Assembly (NCBI RefSeq): GCF_014851395.1
Contig: NW_024041373.1
Span: forward strand, 17,477,697 to 17,541,696
Reading direction: 5' to 3'
Origin: Micropterus salmoides
Taxonomy: Eukaryota > Chordata > Actinopteri > Centrarchiformes > Centrarchidae
Length of the DNA stretch: 64,000 nucleotides
Every line of letters starts with the position of its first letter. The first letter of the stretch is position 1. The notes beneath the pieces were generated by a model. The model saw only the letters and a list, made by a program, of their open reading frames with translations. It was not told where the DNA came from and made no database searches. Positions 12,901 to 24,900 of the stretch are shown here, piece after piece. The translations under genes and the position numbers were made by a program.

Positions 12901-15900
12901 TTCTTGGGTCATTAACAATTAGCCAGCAAATGTCTGTTGACCATTGGCCACTACAAAGCCACAGGCCAAGAATTTGACTTCCATTAGAGAAACACCCAGG
13001 CTGGGATCTAAGAGTCCCTCTTTCCTATATTGCCAGTGCTGACTGTCTCAAACGGTTATTGTTTGAAAGCTGAGACAAAACCTCAAGCAACAGTTATGAT
13101 TCAAATCATTATAATCCCTTCCTGATCACTGATTACATAATCACTTACTAACAAGCAGTGGTCAAATATTACACTCCATACTATAAGATAGATTACGTAA
13201 AGTACCACATGACAGATAATCATTTAGCATTCAACCCATCTCCTATTTTCTCCATTTCCTGCATGAGGGAGCAAAAGACTCAACCCTTTAGCCTGGCAAG
13301 AGGTCCTCCAGGGAGAGTTCATTTTCTTTTGCAAGAGGACGTCAGATTAGGGAAAGAAAGAAGACATGGTATTTACTAGAACTGTGCTGCTTGTGTCAAG
13401 AGTTCAATTACACTGGCAACGCGAATCTTTGAAGTGCTGTGCTGCTCACTTCTCCAGGGTACCACTTTTGGAAGCAACATTAAGGAAAAGGATAACTGCT
13501 ATAAAAATATGTTTTATTACCAAGAATTATTTCCTTAATAAATGGATTAACAGAATGTACCAGTTAGGGCTGACCCCGAAAAGATTCGATGCTTCGATGG
13601 GCAGAGCCTGATTGGACTGTCAGTCTCACAGTTGAAGCTTTGCAGTGAAACAAGGATCATGCCAATTTGGCAATATCGGGGTGCTCAACGTCTGATTTTA
13701 CATAGAACTACCAGTTTTCTCCCAATAAGTTAATATACAGCCTACTACAATATACATTTCAACATTTAATGCTATAAATAAACCTGTAGGGGCAGTGGAG
13801 GAACACTTGCAGAAGAGACGGAGCCCCAGCTTCATTGGTGTTGTGCCGAGTTTTCCGCACCTCGCGGGACTTTCGGAAAATTTGTCACTGTTGATGAACC
13901 ACACAAAGAATATTTTATCATTTTTAAAAAGCCGGCTACTTGAAATAGACCTGCAAGGAACCGTGACGTGCATGCAGTTGTCGGCAGCATGGCATGCACG
14001 CAAAACGGGTGAATGGTGGGGAGAGAGAGAGAGAGAGAGAGAAAATGGTCAACAATAAGCCTCAGTTTAGCTTTGGCTCGCAATTGCCGCACACAAAAAC
14101 ACACATGATTCGACTATAGGCAGAACTTGCCGATTTTGATTCGACTATGTAAATCCTTAGTCGAGGACAGCCCTAGTACAGGTGTAGTTCTGTTCCATCT
14201 GGTTTGAAGTGGTCTGATATTGGACATATCATTTGCACTCATCACTCATCAACTAATCACTTCCATTCCAATACATGGACAAGAGGGAGATTTTTTTACC
14301 TGAGTATTAGTTGACAAGCTCTCTGCCAAGGAATGATTTTATTAAGTAGAAAGACATATAGCAAATCACGCAGTTAACTTAAAGGTCCCATATTCTAGAT
14401 AGTGAGCTTTCCATGTATTTTATTAATTATAAAGCAGTTTTAGGTACCATATAATACTATTGTATCAAAATGCTCAGTCCTCTGAGAAATGTACACAGCC
14501 AATATTCAGAAACTGTGTATTTAAACAAGCTGTCAGGACTTCCATAAGGTTGTGATGCTACAGCTATACAGTTACGGTGCCTTGCGAAAGTATTCGGCCC
14601 CCTTGAACTTTTCGACCTTTTTCCACATTGCAGGCTTCAAACATAAAGATATAAAACTGTAGTTTTTTGTGAAGAACCAACAACAAGTGGGACACAATCA
14701 TGAAGTGGAACGAAATTTATTGGATATTTCAAACTTTTTTAACAAATAAAAAACTGAAAAATTGGGCGTGCAAAATTATTCAGCCCCCTTAAGTTAATAC
14801 TTTGTAGCGCCACCTTTTGCTGCGATTACAGCTGTAAGTCGCTTGGGGTACGTCTCTATCAGTTTTGCACATCGAGAGATTCTCGATTGGATTCAGGTCT
14901 GGACTTTGACTTGGCCATTCTAACACCTGGATATGTTTATTTGTGAACCATTCCAGTGTAGATTTTGCTTTATGTTTTGGATCATTGTCTTGTTGGAAGA
15001 CAAATCTCCGTCCCAGTCTCAGGTCTTTTGCAGACTCCATCAGGTTTTCTTCCAGAATGGTCCTGTATTTGGCTCCATCCATCTTCACATCAATTTTAAC
15101 CATCTTCCCTGTCCCTGCTGAAGAAAAGCAGGCCCAAACCATGATGCTGCCACCACCATGTTTGACAGTGGGGATGGTTTGTTCAGGGTGATTACATTAC
15201 ATAACGTTTTGCACTGTTGCCAAAAAGTTCGATTTTGGTTTCATCTGACCAGAGCACCTTCTTCCACGTTTGGTGTGTCTCCCAGGTGGCTTGTGGCAAA
15301 CTTTAAATGAGACTTTTTATGGATATCTTTAAGAAATGGCTTTCTTCTTGCCACTCTTCCATAAAGGCCAGATTTGTGCAGTATACGACTGATTGTTGTC
15401 CTATGGACAGAGTCTCCCACCTCAGCTGTAGATCTCTGCAGTTCATCCAGAGTGATCATGGGCCTCTTGGCTGCATCTCTGATCAGTCTTCTCCTTGTAT
15501 GAGCTGAAAGTTTAGAGGGACGGCCGGGTCTTCGTAGATTTGCAGTGGTCTGATACTCCTTCCATTTCAATATTATCGCTTGCACAGTGCTCCTTGGGAT
15601 GTTTAAAGCTTGGGAAATCTCTTTGTATCCAAATCCGGCTTTAAACTTCTCCACAACAGTATCTCAGACCTGCCTGGTGTGTTCCTTGTTCTTCATGATG
15701 CTCTCTGCGCTTTAAACGGACCTCTGAGACTATCACAGAGCAGGTGCATTTATACGGAGACTTGATTTCACACAGGTGGATTCTATTTATCATCATTAGT
15801 CATTTAGGTCAACATTGGATCATTCAGAGATCCTCACTGAACTTCTGGAGAGAGTTTGCTGCACTGAAAGTAAAGGGGCTGAATAATTTTGCACACCCAA

Positions 15901-18900
15901 TTTTTCAGTTTTTTATTTGTTAAAAAGGTTTGAAATATCCAATAAATTTCGTTCCACTTCATGATTGTGTCCCACTTGTTGTTGATTCTTCACAAAAAAT
16001 TACAGTTTTATATCTTTATGTTTGAAGCCTGAAATGTGGCAAAAGGTCGAAAAGTTCAAGGGGGCCGAATACTTTCGCAAGGCACTGTACAGCCCTCAGC
16101 CATGCCCCCAGCATAGCCCATCCAGATCCACCCATAAATTTATAATAAGACCTAGCTTTATTTGCTTTATGGTTAACTGTAACTGCCGTTGTTAACCTAG
16201 CTGTCTGGCTGGACTGGGAGCTCGGAAGCACAGGCGGTCCAAAGCAATTCTCAATTTGGACAGAATTAGGACTAGGCAGGCTGCACAAACTAGCTAACGG
16301 TAGCTACAGTTAGCAGTATTTGACAGCTAAAGTAAGCACTAACAACAACTAAAGCTATCTATCCATAAGAAGATATGGACAAGGAACTCGATAAATCAGA
16401 ATCCTGAGACAGAACAGCTGGAGGACATCATAGGGGAAACCAGAAAATATTTTCTTCATAAAATATGATAACTATACTATACTATATAATATGAATAAAA
16501 GTTTTTGTACTGTTATCAGTGAGGCCCCACACCTAGAAATACAACCTAATCCTTGACAGAGGCACTAAAATGAAGTGTTCTAACAATGTATTTTTTGAAC
16601 ATTAAAGCATGTAAACATTTTCTTATAGACATGCCTTAAAAGCATGTTTCCTCGACTCAAGCAGCAACCTTTGGGGCTGAAAAATGAAGCAAACGTCGAT
16701 GTGCCAAAAACTGCAGTTCCTTGAATGGCCACTTGAGGCACGCTTCAAAAGCAAGCCAATCCCCATAGTGTTAAAATGCCCAACTTTACAGAAGAAATAA
16801 ACATGTTTACAGCCTGGTACAAAAAACAGTTTTGGTCTCTCTAGCCACTTTCCCCGTTCATGACAACTGTATTGGGGGGGAGGGGTTATATAACTCCATC
16901 CATCGTCAACCGCTTTTCCCACGTACAGGGTCGCAGGGGGCGGGAGCCAATCCCAGCTGACATTGGGCAAAAGGCAAGGGTGCACCCTGGACAGGTCGCC
17001 AGTCCATCAGATATATATCTCACACGTTTAAATTATATTAAGGCTTATAGTTATACATAATTAAGGATATGGCCGTTTTGAGTGACAAGTTGGTGCCGTC
17101 ACAGGTGGCTAGCCGCAGCAACAAGGCTTAATGTGGCCCACCTCAGCTCCACCTTTTTATATACAGTCTATGCCCTTTACCCAATTTTTGATTAGATGAG
17201 AGACAAGCCAAGATGGCGATAGCCAGAGCCTCCCGCATTGAGCTTAACAATCGCTCTTCAGAATCCTATGGGTGACATCACAGATTGTCCATGTTATTTA
17301 CAGACTATAGTATTGATTCAGTGTATTAGAAAAATGTATTAGGTCACTTATACAAGGTAATAATTACCTTTCTTTCAGGTAAACAAATGAAGAATATAGA
17401 GCAAATGCATGACTGTGAGCTTCCACACTCATGAACAGATGCAGAGATCTGTCATGGTTTTAACAAGTTATATTGATTTTAGCTCGAGGAGAGCGTAGCC
17501 CCAGTGCACAAATTGACAAGTCATGTGGGAATTTGAAAGTTGAAATTAGAAAGCATTTGTTCATCTTCCAGGACCGCGCTCCGTACCCCCCCAACAGGCT
17601 AACAGCTACCACGACTCTAACTGTGGACGTTCTGGACGGAGACGACCTGGGCCCCATGTTCCTGCCTTGTGTTTTGGTGAACAACACCCGCGACTGCAAC
17701 CCCCTCACCTACCGTGTTGCTATCCCTGAATTCACTCAACCGGTAAGAACCGGGCAGACAGGCAAGTGTGAAATGCCCTGCTGTTGCACAAGGTCATTTT
17801 AACAGAATTCCTCCTGTTAATGGTATGGGGATATTAATCTTTTCATGCTCGCAGGTTGTTTTTATCTGTGATACTGTATGTGCAGTTGTGCTCAATGTGT
17901 ACATTCCTGTCAAATCTTTAAACTGTGCCACACCTGTTAAATAGCCTAATTGTCTGCTTACACTTTGTTTTTGCTTCCACACCTTAAGGCAGAGTAAGCT
18001 TTGCTGTTTCGTCACAGCATGGTAATTCCAGGGGCATTTTCTGGTCTGCTGGACCAGCAATTAGAGCTGAACACTGTGTTGACCTGGGATGACAGCTCCG
18101 CACCATGGAAATTCATAGAAGCAAAAATGGAGTGGGAGATGGTGTGGCAGCTGAGATAAAGACTTTGAAGTAGACTGAACACGAGGGGCACCAGTAGGAA
18201 TTACTTGTGTTTTTCAACAGTGAATCTATGTCTTAAAAATCTATATCTATGTGTTTTTCTACTCATGAAAATATCTAGAATGAACTGATTTAATTGAATT
18301 GAACTGTGCTGATTTATTGAATTGAACTAGACTGGACTAGTTAACTAAACAATCTGACCTTAAGGTCCATTTAATACTGTTCTGGAGCTGCCGATCATCT
18401 CACATGATCTTCAGCAGCAGATGGAGTCTGATCAGTTGCCATTGAACTGTAGATGTGTAAACTGTCCATGATTCAGAGCACCTCTTGCACGTCTCATTCA
18501 AGTTGACTTAATGGTTGAGCCTGACAGTGTATTAAATAGCAGTTGACAAAATAATCTCAACTCAGCCTCTACATATAACAGTTTTCATCAGCAGACTAGA
18601 CTAGGATTGAACTGGATTGAATTGAATTGGATTGAAGTATTCGGGATTGCATTTACTAGACTGGACTTGACTGGAGTTGGCATTGTGGTGTCCTCAGAGC
18701 AGGAAGGTTTGAATCTCAGCCTGGTTCCTTTCTGTGTGGAGTTTGCATGTTTTCCGGGTCATCACATTGGTCTCCTCTTGAGTGCTCCAGCTTCCTCCCA
18801 AAGACACAGTATTAGAGGTGGGAATTAGAAACTCTAAATTACCCTGCTACTAGTATTCTAGTCAAGACCGCCCAAACCGAGACCAAGTCAAGACCAAGAC

Positions 18901-21900
18901 CAGAGTTTATCGAGACCGAGACAAGACCAAGACTTTTAGGGGCTGAGACCAAGGGAGGGCGAGACCAAGAACAGTTCCCAGCATTGCATGGCACGCAATA
19001 AAATGTGGAGCGAGATCATAGGTAGTTCTCAAATTGATCTGAAAGATCCACTTTCCCATTAAAACACCCACATACAAACACTAAGAGCTGAAATTAACGT
19101 AAGCATCGCAGGGAGGGGTGACAGTCGTTAATTAGGGTTATTGGTTGCATTTGAAGCAATACGTTTTACTTCCAATCAAAGTTAGGATGTTAACAAATCA
19201 GACAATGCAAAAGCAATTTATTGATATTCCTAAAGTTACGGTCTTGACTGGTCTTTAAATAAAATCCTGAGTCCTCAATGATCGAGACAAGACCGAGTAC
19301 AAATGCGGTCGAGACCGAAACGAGGATACGCTTTTGGATAAAAGTGTCAGCTAAATGAAGAAATGTAATGTAAATGCAATTGGTATCAGCTGTATCATGA
19401 TGACATTATGTAATACACTTAGCAGAGAATATTGCATCAGGCAGTATTGGGAAACGGCTGTATCAAGAAGTGTACTGGGTTGACATGTTTTAAACATGGG
19501 AGTTGAACTGAATTAAATAAAAGTGAGACAAAGAGAGATTTAATAATAACAAGGGGAGCTATTTAGATTGGTCAATAAAAGTTGATTGAGGCCTTGAGAG
19601 AGGGAGTGACAAAAAATGTATGCAGTCTGTACATGTATAGGCATGTGCGTGTGCAGCTGTAGCTGCAGTGGACGGGTGAGCAACCATAGTGAGTCATAGT
19701 TGTTTATCCAGACTTTCCATTGAGAGTTTGCCCATGTAATATATAATTTATGATAAAAGGTTTGCAGACTGCTAAGTATGCAGGACCTGGGAGCACCGGC
19801 TACACAAACCAAAGCTTTTTCATTAGTGTGAGAAATTTTTGGCCTTTCTTCCTCTTCTCCTGCTTCTCTAAACTCTGCATGGGTTCATCCTCCCAAAGCT
19901 TCACACCAGTTAAACTGATGTTACATTTATCTTTACTGTGTATATATACAGCTACATTACTCTCAGTAGGATGTCTTCTCTATATACTTACGGTTTTCAC
20001 AAAATATTCTCATAGCATTAACCTAGTATTGTCTTCCTTTTACTTTCAATAAACAGAGTACACTTTAGTTTAACAACAGTTTTTTAGGAACGGCCTACAT
20101 TAGCTTTGCAGTTTTCAGTCTGTTTTTTGCTGGTCTCTGATTTTTCTCCATTCTGCAGTGTAACCATTATGCTAACTTATCAGTCCACGGGGAGATTTGT
20201 CTTCTCATAATTGATGAGTGTATTGTAATTAATCACAATGGCTATACAGGCATTATTAAGTTGATCTGTATTTATTTTTTGCCCTGGGGGGATATAATGT
20301 GGGCTCTGGAGTCCCCTGGATAATGACTGCTGGAGGAGGGTATTATAGCTAATCATCATTGTGCAGAGCTAGGGGGATTTGATTTAGCGCACCTCCAGAC
20401 ATTGTAAAAGCGAGAGAGCTGGTTAGGGAGGGGTGTAAGGATTACTTTAGAGCTGAGGGATATAAATATACACCTCAGGGAGGGATTCTTCCTGCTAGAG
20501 AGCTGTTAGCCATGTGCCTGTCTACGCTAAGAAAGTTTAGCATTGGCCTCTTAGCATACTCCCATACACTATATCAGCCATATGGAGGCATTTTGCATGA
20601 GGAGAGAAATGTGATGTGCTAAACATATTCCCATTTAGCCATATGTTGCTTTGTAGAGGTAGAGCTGTGTATATAGTAAAGATGGTGTCTGCGTATGCAT
20701 GAGCAGGAAAAGTAGCCTACAGCACCACGAACAACTCTTATCAGTCATATTTAGAAGCATGCGATGAGACATAGATCTAATATCACTGGCTTATTTATAA
20801 AATAACCTAATAATTGGCCAGTGTGCTATTGAAAATGAATGCTAGGTCACTGGCATACTGAACATCAGGAATTTGGTTCTTCAGTTCAGAATATTCTTTT
20901 TGTCCTAATATTCAGTGTTGGACGCTTTTAAATAACAAAGACACTCTGGCCCCTCCTTTCCTGAAAGTGAGGTTAAAGGCAGAGTAAGCAATTGTGGAGA
21001 AATCCACTACCATAACAAATATGATGATATAGAGCGAACAACAACATAGTAATGTAACTAACGTTAGCTAAGTTGTGGGTTAGCTGTCACTACAGTTGCT
21101 GCTGTGAAGGTAACATGCAGAGAGGATGAGACTGTCCCAAAGCCAGCACACCAGCTCCAGACAGCGATACTCACAACTCCCCTACTACTATAGCTAACAT
21201 CACAACAACAACAACAACATGCCTTGGCAACCTGGAAAGTAAGCTGAATGTCGTGGGCAAGTGATTTAACATTACTTGACACACAAGTCATGGCTGGAAT
21301 AGTGTTGTGTGGCATGGTTCCAAGCCACTTTGTTTGTTTCCCATTTACAGAGCCAGAGCTACATACAAACACCAGATTTATTTTCAGCGCACATACAGAA
21401 CAGACAGCTAGCTGACCGTGAGGAGATATTCGCTAAATATGACAAAAAGATGTGTATTGGATTTGAATCAAAATTTTAAAACAAGGATTTAAATCGCTTA
21501 ACCTGACTTTAAAGATGTGGCATTATGCTCATTTTCAGGTTCAAAATCCTATTTAGGGGTTGTCCCAGAACAAGTTTACATGGTTTAATTTTCAAAAAAC
21601 ACTGCACATTACTGCAGCTCCTCTTTTCACCCTGTGTTGAAGGCTTCGTTTTAGCTATGGGTTGATACATCTGGTCTCTAAATGATCTTTGTTGGGAGTT
21701 GCACATGCGCAGTTCCTAGTTAAGGACTACTAGCCAATCAGAAGCAGAGAAGGGCAGGTCAGCGAAAAGAAGGTAAACAGCTTTGATTCAGCTGTAGGCT
21801 ACATGTTGCCGACCAGGTTGGCAATTTGGACTGGAGCAAGAGTTTCAGAGTGGTGAGTTATTAATCTGTAACAAAATTATCTTTCGTCCATAAAGCTCTG

Positions 21901-24900
21901 TCTATACATCACAGTAACAACTTTATGTCCATTGAATGCTTGGAGGTTAGCTAGTGTTTGGAAGTGAGAGGAGTGCTGTGCTGCAGCTCACTGTTTTTCT
22001 ACCGGTGTTTTTGAGGGCGTGCCGGACTAGTCGCTCAGCGAGCATTATGACACGTATTTTCAATGTGACGTCTCAAGAAAGGGAAATAAAGGCTGGACTA
22101 CAAACGAGCTGTTTTCAGGCAGTTCAGAGCAGTGTTTTCTGTGGGAGATGGGAACTCCCTTTGAGCTGGTTTTTTCACTTTGCAAACCTATTACATACAC
22201 ATAAAAGATATATAACTCAGTAAAGGAGAGGGAAAAAGCCAAAAAGCATAATACCACCTCTTTAAGTGTGACTAGTAGCGCAAAGGTGGGGTATGCACAC
22301 ATGGTTGCAGCTTTCAGATTTATTCAGCTTTGACGACCACAGACACAAGTGCAATCTCAGCACAGGACAATGTGGAGTAGAGACTGAGGCACAAACATTT
22401 TTGATGGAGATTGAGCAGGGTCAAGATTCAAGAATGTCTAATCACAGCAGCTCATCCCCTTTAAATACAGAAAAGAGAGTCCAGGGCAACATCTCTATAG
22501 AGAATGCTGTTTTTATCTGGAGGAGTGTAGTTTTCTTTTATACAGGGCAAACAATATAAGATGAAATTTCCTTTCATAAGATAGTGAAATTCCTATCTCT
22601 GCATAATGATGTACTCCCAAGTTATTTTAGGAGACAATATCTGTGCAGCTATATGCTACAACTACATCATCAAAAGAAAATTAATGGATTTACATCTGAT
22701 TGTCTTGCTGTGTTGTTGACTGACTCCTCCACCCTTGTTGCAGAGCAAACTTAACCCACTGAATGTGACCCCCCCAATCCGGGCCGTGGACATGGACAGA
22801 AACATACAGCCCCCATCAGACAGACCTGGCATTCTTTATTCCATCCTGGTTGGTAAGTTCATCATTGATTTTATACATTGATTGTTTTTTGGCTCGGTTG
22901 ATATACCATGACTTGACTTCTAAATGTTCGTTCTGGTGTTATGATATCATAAAGTGCACTGAATCCAAATATGTGAATGTTATTATTCTTTATTGCAGGT
23001 CAGCCAGTCACATACCGAGAGTATTTCTCCCTGAACAGAACCACTGCAGAGCTGCGTGTTCTGCAGCCTATCAGCAGGGACTTGTATCAAAGGTTCACAC
23101 TCATCATTAAGGTAAACAATAACATTCAATTTGACTTATTTACTCCTTAATTGTTGTATCAGAATCAGTCCTAGTTTTATTTTATTAACTTATGTTCCTG
23201 GAACGTCACCTATACTGATAACAAGATTTACTGGCTTTTGATTGAAAACCCCCCAAAAATGTTCAGTGTAGTGTAATATAAGGTCACACTATGAGTAGGC
23301 GGGACAAAATAGGATCAGCTTTAGACTGCTGTGAAAAATTGCACTTAACTCACAGATGTGCAGAGGCATGCAAGGCTGGTAAACACAATGCATGTGCAAA
23401 TGCATGAATTACAACTATCCAAAAACGTCCAGGATTTATCCTGAAAAACCTGGAAATGTCAAGGACTTAGAAAATTGTGTTGTGTGCACATGACCTGTGG
23501 ATTTTTTCACTCCAAGTTAGAGCAAATACGCGATCCACTTTTAGCGTACACTCACGGTAGTCTGCCTGGAGTCCATCCTGGGCCGTTTTATTCTGCCGCG
23601 GTTGGTAAACCAGCTTAGAGGCTCTCACTGCACGTGATCATCCTGCTCTCCAAATCATGTTACCGAGTCAGCTGGATTTGCGAGATCACGTGAGAATCGA
23701 GGCCTGATTTGTTACATAGCCTGCCGAATATATGTAGCAGAGACACTAAGGGATAGCTCCTGCGGTGGAAACGGTCTTGCCAAATCTCTACTGGTGGACA
23801 CATTTCAACCATCGCACGGTATGATACTTTAAATCGCCCAACCCTATGTACCACCTCTGTACACACATAAAGTTTAACTCGTATATCACAAACTTAGGAA
23901 TGCACCCTTACCAACCCCGCCTAGATAACCTCAGTCCTGAAACCCATTATCGTTATCTCTAGCTGCTTTGGAGATGGGAGTGAAAAAGATGTTATGATTT
24001 ATGGACTTAGCAGGAGGATAGGCTGCTGCGTTCACATGAATCCTAATTTAGAGCAGAGCCAGAAATCGCCTCAGTGCTGCTGGTGCAGAGCAGCAGTGCA
24101 GATGAACTTTCCATCCACCCATCACTAAACCCTAGACACCTCTTAGCGCTGTGTAACCTGCTGTTTACTGGGATAGCTGGGGAGCATAGTGATGAGAGCA
24201 AAAGCTGATTCCACAAGAGGAATGAGGTGAGGGGAGATCGATCATATAAGTGGCATTTTGCATGTCTTCGAGAGGATTGTGCATAGCTAGAGGAAGGGAA
24301 TCAGTTCAAACAGCAAGAAAATGATCTAGAGATGTGTTTGTTTGTGGAGGATGGTAGGAGACTTATCTACCTGACTCATAGAGATGGGGAGGGGCCATTT
24401 CTCAAGGACTCAGAGGGGCAGGAAAGTGAGAATTAGACTTTGGTATCTTGAGAATGCTCAGATATAGCACAGTATGTGGTATACATAACTAATGCTTTAC
24501 GAGATAAAAAGCGAATGGTGGGATGAGCTGCAGCATCTCAAGCTTATTTTAGAAAATACATCTTTTGTTCTTAAAAAAAGTCTTATTGATTCTTATGAAG
24601 ATAAAATGGAGGCTTATCCAACAAGATAAAACCGAGGAAAAGAGAGGCTGCACGTCCAGCCAATCAAACCAACTACACCTGAAGCAGCTGCAGCTGGAGT
24701 TTCTGTGAGTAAAATCAGCTGATCGCTGCTGCGCCACAAAAGCGTTTAATTGATATGATGGAACGCAGTGATCGATCAGTGACAAGTGATGTGTATAGCA
24801 AATGAAAATGTACCGAGAAATGTTAAAAGATACCAGAAGATGAAACCAACGGAAAGCCAAGCTTGTGGTGATAAACTTGTAACAGTGACGAACATACCTG

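Larger units (their letters stand above)
11765..17571 (+). other. pcdh15: Transposon-rich pcdh15 intron within EC2
   Basis: 5.8 kb. Contains two non-autonomous hAT-type elements (11908-12208, 13565-14175), a decayed Tc1 element (14575-16087) and a nested fish repeat (about 16630-17300). The gap 12217-13556 shows nothing recognisable beyond AT-rich sequence. Confidence 0.8.
17743..22743 (+). other. pcdh15: pcdh15 intron within EC3
   Basis: 5.0 kb. Holds low-complexity ATTGAACTG-type repeats (18281-18345, 18585-18680), a composite SINE-like block (18670-19375), a possible conserved non-coding island (20180-20420), and two adjoining TTAA MITEs (20973-22265). No coding exon was found. Confidence 0.8.

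Noticed and set aside
23270..23846. A complete hAT MITE ending ATCGCCCAACCCTA
   Set aside because: Only the right terminus is convincing; no left terminus or 8-bp duplication was found.
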